Source: Onchidella celtica (lineage: Eukaryota > Mollusca > Gastropoda > Systellommatophora > Onchidiidae). Taken from it: a stretch of DNA of 64,000 nt. Each line of letters begins with the position of its first letter. Positions within the stretch are counted from its first letter, which is position 1. Shown one piece after another: positions 36,660-48,475 of this stretch. The notes under the pieces were generated by a model, which made no database searches, was not told the origin of the DNA, and worked only from the letters and a program-made list of their open reading frames with translations. A program made the position numbers and the translations under genes. The stretch is from assembly GCA_963931925.1 (NCBI GenBank), contig OZ007567.1:89818998-89882997 (forward strand), read 5' to 3'.

Positions 36660-37795
36660 AATAGATAATAATAATAATAATAATAATGAAGATCATTTAT
36701 ATAGCGCCCAATCCAAACTGTTTGCTCTAGGCGCTTTACAGAAAGTCGTGTTCTCTCCATCTGCAACTCACCCTCTCTCTCTCACGCTCTCTCTCTCACC
36801 CTCTCTCTCTCTGCTACACATACATTGTATACATAGATACACACACATAACATACTATAAGACAGAAATTAAACGATAAAACAGCAAAATTAAAGTGAAA
36901 TGAGAAAATAAATGGATTGGGAATGAGACTTCACAACTGAAAGTGTTTTTTAAAAAGGTGGGTTTTTAGACCAGTTTTGAATTTTGACTCGGTAGATACT
37001 TCCCGCAATGAGTTTGGCAGTGAGTTCCAGATGTGCGGGGCACAGTGTGTAAATGCTCTGCCTCCTAGTTTCTTTGACTTGCAGTTAAAAATCTTAAGAA
37101 GGCCCTGATCGCCTGATCTTAAAGAACGAGGTGGTGAGTAGGGCTCTACCAGAGTGGAAAGGTAAGGTGGTGCAGTTTTGTTTATGCACTTGTAACACAG
37201 AACTGCTATTTTGTACTGGATTCGCAACTTAACTGGTAACCAGTGCAGTTTAATAAGCATGGGGGTAATGTGTTCACTCTTTTTCTTCTTTAAGACAATT
37301 CTAGCAGCTTGGTTTTGAAATCATTGCAGTCTGCTTAAAGTTTCATTGGGTAAGTTCGCAAGAAGGAAATTGCAGTAATCTAAGCGAGAAAATATAAACG
37401 ATGAGATCAAGACCTTAAGAGAGTCTTCGCTTAGAAAAGATGACATTTGACCTACTCTGCGCATCTCACAGTAGATGGTTCTACACAAATTATGAACATG
37501 GAAATGCATGGAAAGCTTTGAGTCAAAATATACCCCCAAATTTCTAGCCTTCTCTGAAAAAGATATGTTCTCATTCCCAATGCAGATATTCCCCACATCA
37601 CTCGGATTCCATCCTCTCTTTGTGTTACACAATATCACTTCAGTCTTATCTTCATTCATCTTTAGCTTGTTAGATTCCATCCAGTTTTTCACATCATCAA
37701 GATACGCAAGGCTGTGACACTTTCGTGATTTCCAGATTAAATCCTTTGTCTGCAGGTTTTGTTTATTGTTTCCCAAAAAATTAAGTTCCATCTAA
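36660..37795 (-). mobile_element. CR1/jockey-like LINE, 5'-truncated 3' portion
   Basis: A minus-strand element whose coding part spans 37791-36931. The 3' UTR holds GA runs, then TGTAAAGCGCCTAGAGCAAA, GGGCGCTATATAAATGATC, and an ATT trinucleotide tail at 36665-36690, a common 3' structure for invertebrate CR1-like LINEs. The element starts just downstream of where the catalytic YADD would be, so it is a typical dead-on-arrival truncated insertion. Confidence 0.8.
36931..37791 (-). pseudogene. CR1/jockey-like reverse-transcriptase C-terminal region with one stop
   Basis: A single reading frame covers the segment except for one TGA at 37321-37323, so it is one broken frame rather than two genes. 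Visible blocks: VKNWMESNKLKMNEDKTEV (post-catalytic), NLGVYFDSKLSM, SFIFSRLDYCNFLLANLP, then after the stop QNQAARIV, LHWLPVKLRIQYKIAVL, PPRSLRSGDQGLL, and APHIWNSLPNSLR. These are the standard C-terminal blocks of jockey/CR1-superfamily transposon polymerases. Catalytic motifs A-C are missing through 5' truncation. The stop lies where Arg is common in relatives, so a CGA to TGA change is plausible. Not functional. Confidence 0.85.
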
Positions 37796-38199
37796 GCATA
37801 AAGTAAAAAGCAAAAAAAAGAAAAACACTCAAAAAACAATTTGCTTATTATGCAAAAATACATACACCCGGTTTGAATCTTCCTTTTTTTTTTTTCTTCT
37901 GCCAGTCATTGTTAGAAGATTTTTATTCTGTCATGAATCTGGACCAACATGGAACTGCTAGAACAATCGTAATTGGATGTAAGTCTGACAAATGGGATTA
38001 AAGAGTTTTACAAATACAAATACAAATACCCACTTTAAGTGTGCTTACTGATCGCTAAAATGACGGGATATGTTTTGTGGAGGTATTTCCATGTTTTCGC
38101 TTATCTGTGAATACGGGCGAAATGAAAACAAAACACTGCATCACCATGACAATAAAAGGAGCCTGTCAGCTACCTATTGTTCAGTTGAGTCTTATATGC

Positions 38200-38385
38200 T
38201 ACATTATTACATTACATTACATTACATTACATTACATTACATTACATTACATTACATTATATTATATTATATTATATTATATTATATTATATTATATTAT
38301 ATTATATTATATTATATTATATTATATTATATTATATTATATTATATTATATTATATTATATTATATTATATTATATTATATTAT
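38200..38385. repeat. (ATTAC)n then (ATATT)n pentanucleotide array
   Basis: About twelve ATTAC units pass directly into about 25 ATATT units; the two differ by one base. Degenerate ATATT-like sequence continues to about 38570. Because the period is 5, every frame stays open (YITLH/YIILY strings), producing two spurious long frames. Confidence 0.95.
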
Positions 38386-40639
38386 TACAAATATATTACA
38401 TTATTTTTGTTGACTTCATTATATTATATATTATATCATATTATATTATACTATTTTATGTCATGTCAAGTCATGGAATATTGTAATATAATTTATTGTT
38501 GTAATTATTATATTATAGTACATTTGTATTCTATTGTATCAACATAACGTACGTTTTAAATTATATTATATTAAATTTAATTGCACACACATAAAGAACC
38601 ATCACTGTTGAACTTGTGAATATAATTAAGACGTCTGATTTCTTATCAGTAACATTACTAGCAATATCACATGTTATCCAGACTGGCAGTGGTCTCTAAG
38701 CTTTACTGTTTGGACAAATAAACCGCGGGGAGACATATGGCGTCTCATTTAAAGTCATATTCAACGTGTCTGAACCATTGAGATGAATAAGGAAATGTCC
38801 TATTTACTGATCGACAGTTACTCTCAAACCTAATATTTTAACTGTTTAGTTAAAAAGAGATGCCCCACCCTATCATAATTAAAGCAGCAGCAGTCATGTT
38901 TTACAGCCCACGACAGAATTACAAACATGACACGAATTAACGAAAGAATTATCCACATTCTGGGAAAATCACATTTACAGCCAAAAATAATATGAAAACA
39001 TGCATTGCTGTATGGGCCGTATCTCCATGTTCGGGATTAAGATCGACAATGGACTCCTTGTTTTGAGCAATATCTGAACGAGCTCACGAGCACGTTAAGT
39101 AAACAGAAGAACGAACAGTGTATTGAAAACTAGGATTTTTTTTTCTGTGTACGCAGATTCAGAAGCCTGCGAATGTGAAAAAAAGAAAAAAGAAGTATCT
39201 CAGTCACAAGGCAACAGAACAACGTGGAAAGATATGAAAATCGAATGCCGATCTTGATGAATTTTAGATTTTGCTTTGATCATTTCTAATTGTTTGAAAG
39301 CCCATCGTTAAAAAAAATGTTCTACAAGGAGGGACACAAAGTACTATTATCTGTTCCTGTTTTTTTTTTTATGACATTCATCGTTGCATTAGCACATGAT
39401 AGACGGTTTCCCATTCAACATTACCAACTCGCACGCAACAAAAGATTCCTTTTCTTGACTTACAAAAGAAGATAACCTTACTTTCAAGTTCAAATAATGT
39501 ACAAAGAAAAAAAAATTAGTTTTTTGAAAAGTTTATTCAAAATCCAGCAAGATTCCGATTTTAGTACTGATAATAGGCCATGAAAGAATTCAGTTTGGCT
39601 TTTAAGAAGACGAAGAAAAAGGCTTTATGACATCACAGGAAAATGAAAATAGACAAAAAAAAAAAAAAAGAAGAAAAGATTATCATAATCAGATTAAGTG
39701 ATTTTAACTTTTAATCTTTGCAGTTACCGGAGGTGAAGGTGAGCGCACTGGCCTTTCTTCATAATTCTGCCACATTTTGAGGCTCGCAGCACGTACACCG
39801 TTAAGGTAATGCAAAACGCAGCAGAGTTGTTTAATTCATTTGGGAAGGTCATTATGACACGGAAAAGCTGTAATCTTTCATCAAGCATTCATCATACTTC
39901 ATGCACAGGAAGATGTGCGGTAAATCCTCACATGCTTGTCGTGCAAAATGCGCCACCTTTCATGAGGAATTATATTCAGTTTCATCTACATCCGTCGCAA
40001 GCTTTTCAAAATGATTAAATTGCAACTTCATGTGCCACGCAGAGTGGACGAGAAGGCTGTTTATAGCATTGGGACTTTGAACACTCAATACAAAATAATG
40101 GTTATGTTTCTCTATTTTCTGAGCTTGCCAATTTATGTTGGATGAAGGCACCTACTTAGATCAAAGCAAAACAAGATCTTTCATAACCATTAATATCAAG
40201 AATTCGTATGAGGCATGTGTATGGTTGGAAACATAATGTCAAAAAAGAAATGTTGGCAGAGGGTGAAACAGAGCAGGGAGAATATTTTAGGAGAACATTA
40301 TGTCCGGTGAGATTATAAGAAATATTGGTTTACTCAGCTTGGTGTATCTATATATTATAGCGATAGGTTGAGTGGTGATCTGAGGTTTTTCACTCTATTG
40401 CAATCTTGTAAAATTAGGATATCAATGTTTAGAGAAAGCTACAAAGAGAGTGTCAGATTGAGATCTGAAAGAAAGAGACAAAGAGAAAGAATGTGTTTGT
40501 GTGCCTGTGTGTGTATGTAAGAGAGAGAGCTGAGAGGGAGGATGATAGAGAAACAGTGAAGGAAAGAAATAGGGAGAGAGAGAGTGAGGGAGGAAGGAAA
40601 AGATAGATGGAGAGAGGGGGAAGTAGGAAGAACAGAACC

Positions 40640-40764
<125 letters not shown>

Positions 40765-42329
40765 GAAAGAGAAATCCTAAGAATTTATCAGGTACGCGGA
40801 AACAGTAAACAAAACCAATCAGACAACCGTAAACAAAAAAAGTGTAACAGTGTCACGTTTCACGTTTAAATTAATATCAAAGTAATAACTTATGAAGGAT
40901 CTTAACAAACCACTGACAGTCATACTTCGTACTGAAATTGTGTTTGTGGAGAAACCTAGCGGGTTTATCATATTGTATTATCAGAACAAAAACAGAACAG
41001 TACCAGCCAGCAGAAGAGTGAGTGTGTCTAGCATTCTTTGAACTAACAAACCTATCAACCTGAAAGTTTCATCTCATTTCTCACCATAACTACCACACCC
41101 TGATCTCTATAATGCAAGCGATTTAACAAAAAAGGAGAAGGAGGGAACTATACTGGCAGCAGGTGAAAGTTTCAGCAGTGTACGCATGGGATATACTGTT
41201 TTTCATGAACACACATGCTATAATGATTCATGGTTAGTGTTAATTTTCAGGTGCAATTTGTGTCAGTTATAAATGAAAGATAATAATAACATTGAAACGA
41301 ATTCTTCGCGATTTCTAATGCTAGGTGAATTTTATCTTAAAGGGTGTCTGTACTGTAAACAATCGTCAGTAAGAAGTTTTATAAAATTTAAAGGCTGTGC
41401 ATTTGAATATTAGCAAATTCGTAGAAAAGGCCACGCTGCAATATCAAAATGTTACTGATATTTTTAGCTTTTAAAAAGCGAATTACAAAACATCGCGTCA
41501 GCTGATAGGACTTGACTTCACAAGTGACTCGGACTCAGAACCCTAAAATTGCTATTTCAATTCATACCATCTCAAACTCCGTCAAAGACCTTTGGAATTA
41601 CTTGAAAAATTGATACTTTCTCCAACATCAGATTAGAATGGGTGATGTGCCATTTTAGCCTTTTAATCAAGAACCTCTTAATGGTAAAACGAGAGAGAAA
41701 GAGAGAGAGAGAGAGATAAATGACATTAAAAATAAAATAAAAAGGTGTAAATGTTGATATCTCGGTAATGCGTGTGAAATGCCATCGTTCTATCTATAAT
41801 ATTTCCTTAAATCTAACCATGGGATAAAAATCAATACAGCGAGCAGTTTCGTTTTCATTAACTGCCAATAAATTTGTCTGCTTCAGGAAGTTTGTCTCCA
41901 TCATTGAAACCTTATTCACTTCAGTTCATTGTAAATCTATTGTGTTGGCGATGACTTCTGTACTCCACTGATCCTCAAGGGGTTTTGTAGACACCTGCAG
42001 CTACTGTTAATGGCCATACCAATGTTGAACACAACCAACTATATTTACTGGTTATTGATTATGCGTCATAATACATCAAGGAGCCGAAGAAGATCAATAT
42101 ATGTGAGACATACTTTGGGAATCATTATGGCTTTTATTTTTCTCCCCCCCCCCCTTTTTTTTGCGGGGCGGGGGGGGGGAGGAAGGGTAAACGTATGACC
42201 GAGATTCAGTGTACACAAAAAGGATGAAAAAAGATGAACAAAAAAAGCAAGCTGAACACCAACTGTGACAGAATTAAAAGCAGCGGAAAATTTAATCAAA
42301 ATAAAGAAACAACGTAATTAAAAAAAAAA

Positions 42330-42357
42330 CTGATACTGAAAAATATTTCAGTATCAG
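42330..42357. other. perfect short hairpin
   Basis: CTGATACTGAA and TTCAGTATCAG are exact complements separated by six bases (AAATAT). It is preceded by an A tract and followed by GATTGCTTTTT. Function unknown; could be a small foldback or chance. Confidence 0.6.
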
Positions 42358-42975
42358 ATTGCTTTTTATCATAATTCTGGACAATCTGATCATTGCTCTC
42401 ATCTCTCTCAAATTTCAAGTTTTCAAAAATTCCTATGTATGCGCTGTTTTTTTAAGCTCATTTGCACAGTGCCTGGGCGACTCTGTGCAAAACCTAACAA
42501 CCAAACAACGTGCAACGCCAAAACGCTATTAAACCAAAAAGCCCAACTAAAAAAAACCCCAAAAACTAAAGACCTTTGATAATGACTGCCTATTTTCACT
42601 GAGAGTAATAATTATCATGTCGTAAAACAACTTCATCTAAGCGAGTTCTGTCTCTCCTGCCATATTGTAAAATAAGTATTTCCATGCCAATCTAAGGTGA
42701 TCTTCACCTAATCTCGCAATATATCCGGAGACTTTCTTAACCTTGTCTCATAACGGCCCATCATTTTACTAATTGTGGGTGTCCAGTTACCCAGTTTGAC
42801 AATTAAAGCACACAGACACGTGAAAACGCCTCGAAATTTTGGTATCGCCTGTCATCTATACCCATGGACGCGTTGGGCATCACCAAGGTCAGATGGTGTT
42901 GCTGGTCAAGCTTACACGACACTCTGTTACTTTCATAACTCCATAGTCACTGCCCATTGACAACAAAAGAGTTGG

Positions 42976-43034
42976 AGAGAGAGAAAGAGAGCGAGAGTAA
43001 GAGAGAGAGAGAGAGGGGGGGGGGAGGGGGGGGA
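42976..43034. repeat. GA repeat and G tracts
   Basis: GAGAGA run followed by two G tracts interrupted by a single A. Purine strand on plus. Confidence 0.9.
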
Positions 43035-43794
43035 TAGCGTGGTGCTGGCTGGAGAGAGAAACTGATAACCACACTAAGTGAAAGAAAGAAGAGGAGGATG
43101 AAAAATCACAGAGGGAGAGATAATTATTACGATTAATTAAAAAGCAATTGGGTGATTGTCAAACAAACAACTTCCGCCGGATAAATTCAACTTTCGTTTT
43201 TAGTAATACATGACAAAAATGACCTTTAACCCCCCCCCTCCCCTAGTATGTTTTCATAATTTTTAATTTCAACAAACTTTACCAAACACAGTAATGACAT
43301 AATATAGTGATTATGTAATTCCCACGTTCAGAACAATGTTATTTGTACTAATAATTCGACGTATTATTAAGTCACATCTTGATTTATCTTGGAATTTTGT
43401 GTTTATAGTATACTTAAGATAACTGTATTTGCATTTCAAAGAGCACGTGTGCGTGCAGGCCTGTAGCTCAGTGGGCGAGTAAAGTACAAATGATCTAACT
43501 TTGCCAGGACGCAGCACTGGTATTTTTGAAAGTAAACAAACGCTACGTTAGTGTTTAAGTCCTGGGCTGTATATTTGAGCTTTTCGCTCAGTGTAAATAA
43601 TGCAGGATTTTGATAGCATTAGAAGTCTTGTGAGGATATCACTGGAACTAAACCAGGTGAGACAAAAGATATAGGGAGTCTTAAGTGTTAGAGCCATGCC
43701 CGAGTAAACGCCATCTCACACTTTTCATTCTCCTTGTGTTCTCTCCTTTAAGGAGTATAGATCTTCTCTTCCTCTCAATTTCATTCCTCTCCTC

Positions 43795-43985
43795 CCGCCT
43801 TTCTCCGTTTCCCCCGTCTCTCTTGCTTTCTCTCTCGCTCTGTCTGTCTGTCTGTCTCTCTCTTTGTTTCTGCTGCCCCTGAATGTCGCCTTGTCTCTCT
43901 CTTTCTTTGTCATGATTTCTTCCTTTTTCTCTCTCCCTCTCTCTCTTTCCTCTTCTCTCTCTCTCTCACTTTCTTTTTCTCTATA
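43795..43985. repeat. TC-rich imperfect microsatellite
   Basis: Pyrimidine-rich sequence with CTCTCT and CTGTCTGT runs, the opposite strand orientation to most GA tracts here. An AAAT tetranucleotide run follows at 44030-44050. Confidence 0.85.
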
Positions 43986-44131
43986 TTTCTTCTCTTTTCT
44001 CTAGCGTATCTGCTTTCCTGATTACAAAAAATAAATAAATAAATAAATATAAATCAGGATATCACATAAATCAGGCACAATCAATATCTAGAGCGGAATT
44101 CACAGCTCAGAACTATGGGTACTCCTGAAAG

Positions 44132-44386
44132 TCAGCAGTACTCTCTGCACCAGGGCGTTAACTCGGAGACATCGCCATCACTCTTTACGTGGTTTGTAAC
44201 TTTATCTAAAACACCGACTTGCTTCAAGATGGAGCAGAAAATCATATGATCAGGCTTGTGTTTTAAATAAATGACTCCGAAACATTGCGCGGTGCACTGA
44301 ACTGCTCCCGCCCCACCGATAACAACCTGATTGTGAAACATTTGAGATAGGACGTTTTGTCTGCAAGTGTTGCTGCCGCATAACAT
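44132..44386 (-). CDS. candidate terminal exon, cysteine-rich (PAN-like?)
   Basis: On the minus strand a strong acceptor (TTTTGTTTTGACTTTCTTAG) is followed immediately by 84 open codons and a TGA. The product has seven cysteines (3, 8, 31, 35, 51, 80, 84). The core VVIGGAGAVQCTAQC...VIYLKH...FCSIL resembles the C-x3-C...aromatic...C-x-L pattern of PAN/apple domains, which occur in secreted or surface adhesion proteins. The ATG at its first base is probably internal, not the gene start. Upstream exons are unidentified. Family assignment is tentative. Chance remains possible, but cysteine density and splice border argue for a real exon. Confidence 0.4.
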   Translation of the reverse strand: MLCGSNTCRQNVLSQMFHNQVVIGGAGAVQCTAQCFGVIYLKHKPDHMIFCSILKQVGVLDKVTNHVKSDGDVSELTPWCREYC

Positions 44387-44424
44387 CTAAGAAAGTCAAA
44401 ACAAAAAATGCAATTTGAAGACTT

Positions 44425-44626
44425 AGGTAAGGTTTTCATGTGGACGGAAACGGAAAAGGGAAAGGAAACGTCAAAAAGCCTTCAAGCAGTGAAAGAGAAA
44501 GCATGTTTTCATGTGTAAGGAAACGCCATAAACGTACACATGGGAACACTCTTTCGTTTTACAACTTGATGGTTTTTTAATATTTCCGTTGCCATTTCTA
44601 TTTCCGTGCACATGAAAACACAGCTG
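44425..44626. mobile_element. palindromic MITE-like repeat, copy 5
   Basis: Nearly full length. Left arm GGTTTTCATGTGGACGGAAA...AACGTCAAAAAGCCTTCAAG, central CATGTGTAAGGAAACGCC, then the inverse: CACTCTTTCGTTTTACAACTT, TATTTCCGTTGCC, and the terminus CACATGAAAACACAGCTG. The arms are about 95 bp and imperfectly complementary. It lies just upstream (minus sense) of the acceptor of the exon at 44132-44386. Confidence 0.85.
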
Positions 44627-45506
44627 AACATGATGTAATTAGTCTTCCACTGATTTAGAAGTCTCCATCCTTCTTTTCCATCCTCACTCTGGGACTTTCA
44701 CCTTTGTGCTGAGGACCCCTTACCCATGCACATGCATGCATGTTATAGATGAATAGATGGGAAGTGATATTATACCATGCTAACAGCTGGCTCCTGGTCA
44801 CAAGCTCAGAGTATTAAAAAGAAACAAAAACTCATAGATGAGATAGTTAACTATGGGAAACAGATATCCTCGGGCTCCCAAAGAGGGATCTGATTAATCA
44901 TATTATTATCATGATTAATGAGCTGCAAGGTGTGGAAAATGTTTTGTTTCATTTTAGCAAACACCATGAACAAAACACTGGGGGAGGTGGGGGGGGGGGC
45001 GGGGCGGGGCGGTTACTCAGCTAACAAACACGTAATGGCTCAAATATGGTAGGTAGGACTTGCATTTTCCTTTCTATTTGCAGTGGAATTCATAATAATA
45101 ACCCACATGATAAGCATCATAATTTATCAATTTCTGCATTGCCTTTTTCATTAAATCACCATTTTTTAAAAATTCATTTCAAGTCACAATGACCTGAGTT
45201 GAAATGTTTTACCATCCCATTTACTGAAAGACAAAAAAGCAAAATAAAAGCTCGCGGGACAAGGTGTCTCAGACAGACAATGAACGTCACACGGCGAGAT
45301 AAGATCAGTAACGAAGTCGTCAGAGACAACCGTAGGGACTGTACCATGTCTAGAACATAATATATAGAAAAACAAGTGCGACGTGATTCAGTCAACTCAT
45401 GAGGCTTCCGAGCGAACAGACAGCATACAGAGCGAAAAGGCATGGATCCAGAAGAAGGCTGCATGCTGGGGAAAAATGGATAGAAGTGTAAAAAAAAACG
45501 ACCTAA

Positions 45507-45666
45507 ACTCGGGTTTTCATGTGTACGAAAACGGAAAAAGGCAGAGGAAACGTAAAAACCCTTCAAGAAAAGCTGGTCCTGTACACACAGAAGCACTCTT
45601 TCTTTTTTCTACTCGGTGAATTTTTGACGTTTCCGTTGATGCTTTCTAATCATGAAAACTAAGCAT
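45507..45666. mobile_element. palindromic MITE-like repeat, copy 6
   Basis: CTCGGGTTTTCATGTGTACG, GGAAACGTAAAAACCCTTCA on the left. On the right, CACTCTTTCTTTTTTCTACT, TTTTTGACGTTTCCGTTG and ATGAAAACTAAGC form the inverted arm. The central part is shortened relative to copies 3 and 5. It lies about 0.9 kb from copy 5. Confidence 0.8.
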
Positions 45667-45815
45667 GACCATGGCAGTCGCTACCCAACAGACACACGCC
45701 CAAAAGCTGTATCTCCCCTCGACTCTTAACGGCACAAGAGGATAGAAAAAGAAAGAAAGAATTTACTGAAAAACAAAAACGGTGATAACGCATGCATACC
45801 ACAAAATCGGAAACT

Positions 45816-46104
45816 GGGGACACGTTGGTCTAGTCACTCTAGTGGCAGGGTGCTCGTCTCTCATGCCAAAGGAACCCGGGTTTGATTCCAGGTAGGCGCA
45901 GGCATGTTGGAATTTGGGTTCAAAACTTCCTGTCCCTTATCCTATGGTAGGGTAGGATCGGGCAACTAGTATTCTCGAATAAGGACGAAAAATTCCCGAG
46001 GGCCCGTGTGCGCGTTGCTCACGATAAAGATAACTTGGCGGCTGGAGGTGGAGAAAAGCAGGCCGAACAAGACCAGGTACCCGGGCAAAATTTAAAAAAA
46101 AAAA
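45816..46104 (+). mobile_element. tRNA-derived SINE
   Basis: The head has a pol III box A-like segment (TGGTCTAGTCACTCTAGTGG) and, 35 bases on, a box B (GGGTTTGATTCC) close to the consensus GGTTCGAATCC. A unique body (CCCGAGGGCCCGTGTGCGCG, then GGCGGCTGGAGGTGG) follows, and the element ends in an A-rich tail at 46090-46104. No intact tRNA acceptor stem is evident. Mobilised in trans by a LINE; which one is unknown. Confidence 0.75.
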
Positions 46105-47218
46105 CCAAGCCAACAATAGCTAATCCCTACCAGAAAAACACGTAAAAACAACAACGACAAAAATTAAAACAAGAAAAAGAGAGGTGCAAAATGCCAAGAC
46201 GGAGATCCCCCGAAAACAAAGACTTTAACACACAAACTGTGAAATACAAAGAATTTCACGGAACTTCATCAGCCACACTCAGTTACCTGTCCAGTAATTA
46301 CTTTGCAATTTTTCATGATCGTTCGATTCATTCCTGCATGTCACTCCTGACCTGAAACATCCCTGAATGTTCTTCTTTCCTCCTTGTCTCTTTAATTTAT
46401 AAAGCAATTAATCATTTTCATCTCTGGAAAAACCCCACATCACCCGGATGTTCTGCTGGCTTCATTGTATCTAAAATAGTAACACATTCACAATCATATC
46501 CTGTTTCAGAATATGCACCTTGAAATGCACGATTTCGTTACGTGCATTGTAGTAAAACTGATATGCTTTGTAGGATGGGGGTGTAAAAAAACAAAAGGGG
46601 AGAGGGGGAAGAAGGAAGCACTAACTGTCATATTATTAAACCATTCATTTTATCCATCTATCCATCCATGAAAAATTAAACATATTGACAGACACCCTTG
46701 ATCCACGGAAGAACGATTCAATTACCTGACTCAGTCGTACACTCGAGCAATCTGCTTTTACAAAGTGATCGATAACAGATCAATAAACCACCCTGTTTTT
46801 TCATTACACCATCACTAAACCGGCTGATAATTCGGTCAGTGTGTAATCAGTTGACTCACTAATTAGCTTATCACGCGATTAAGAAATCAGTCCTGTGATT
46901 TATGCGTATTAATACCCGTAGTCTATGATCATAATATTATGTTGCTCATCTATTAAAATACATCATAATTATGTTTGATCATCTATTAATGTTCATTAAA
47001 ATAATGTTATCTTAACCAATCCTAGGTGAGAGTTACAAGCAAAGTGTGACCGCTCTCAAAGAAAGTACTTTTCTGACATTTAACATAATTTGTATCAGCT
47101 GTGAGAAATTATATTAACCATGTAGTTTTAACAGAGAGGGGTTATAAGCATCGTTTTACTACAGTTATAAATTACAACTAAACCTTGCAAAATAGGGACA
47201 ATTATGTAGCCAATGAAA

Positions 47219-47480
47219 ATGATCTTTTCAGGTACTCAGTTAAAAGTAATGTTATCTTGAAAGACGGGTATCCAGGAAAGGGAGTAAAAGGTTCAAGTGT
47301 TTGTCTGTGCATACGAGCATATTGCTGGATTAGAGTGTACGCACTGGAGTAAGTAAAAACAATGATCTATTACAGTATGTCAGTTAAAAATGATGCTATC
47401 TGTGGAAGACGAATGACCAGATAAAAACAGTGCAACCTAATGCTCCCGTGTTTGTCTGTGTACCCGTTCATCATAATAAT
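47219..47480. repeat. two-copy direct repeat, period about 143 bp
   Basis: ATGATCTTTTCAGGTACTCAGTTAAAAGTAATG...GTGTTTGTCTGTGCATACG recurs from 47362 as ATGATCTATTACAGTATGTC...GTGTTTGTCTGTGTACCCG. Moderately diverged. Confidence 0.7.
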
Positions 47481-48475
47481 TATTATAAAGGAAGTAAGAC
47501 CTCCAATGTACATGTAATCATGAACGGCTTTTTAATCCCCGAGCCTTAAATTAATCAAAATATCATATTATGCATAAAAAGACGTAAAGGTGTATTTAGG
47601 GATACTTTAAACGGTCTTGAAGTTAATTTTGACCCACAACTGAGTTGCACAGGAACAAATGTTCCGACATCTTGAGCCGGAATAAAAAGACCCATTTTCT
47701 TCGGGTAGAATTAAAAAGTATGACTGGAAATTTCGTTCTAAGCCTCAATTTACACATTAGTGTTCGAAACACAACTTTAAAAAGCGCATCTGTGTATTCC
47801 CCGAGTCAGCGGGGGAACTGGTATTTATGAAGCTCCTATTAGTTTTCGCACATCATTATCCTCCCAGATGGATCTTATCTGCACTTCACTGCACCACTAA
47901 ACCACACCACTTTCGCTGGAGTTATCCTGTTGATGTCTCAAAGCCTATTGCACTGACTTTGTCCCCTTAAAATGCCGGGGATTATCCTATTTAGATTATT
48001 TTCATTTAATAGGCATAATCCCTATACCAACTCCAGGTCACCACGAGCAATGAAGTTTCCGTAACATAACGGCTCGTACGTGAATGGCAGTAGCATGAAA
48101 TATTTTTGGAGGCACAGCATGAGATCCGATCAGTTATTTAAGCCCACACAATAATATCGCCAGGTAAACAAGCCTATGTTGTTTATGTGGAAAATATTCA
48201 GATAAGGTGAGAAGCATTTTGGAGCTCGGGGAATAGTTGCAGGGTTGAACGCACAGCATGGAGCACTTAATTAAATCGTGGGTCACGTACATCCTGCATT
48301 GGTACAATATTTGCCTTGTCTCTGGTTTTCCAGTGACAAAGGATAGGTAAACACAGCACAGAGAATGGTGTTTTGGTATTAACCACTGTGATTGGTCAGT
48401 GGGGCAGGGAGGGATGAATACTGTTTGGTCGTCATATTAATGCAATCTTTGTCACCATTGTTTTGTTGCGGATTT

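Larger units (their letters stand above)
44640..48475. other. non-genic, with SINE and direct repeats
   Basis: Contains MITE copy 6, a SINE (45816-46104), a G/GGGGC patch near 44988-45011, and the direct repeat at 47219-47480. No exon recognised. Confidence 0.5.

Noticed and set aside
38070..38547. 138- and 156-codon plus-strand frames with YIILY repeats
   Set aside because: Created by the pentanucleotide array, whose period keeps all frames open.
43458..43500. GCCTGTAGCTCAGTGGGCGAG, like the 5' part of a tRNA gene
   Set aside because: Box A-like only; no box B, no T arm and no matching acceptor stem follow. At most a SINE or tRNA relic.
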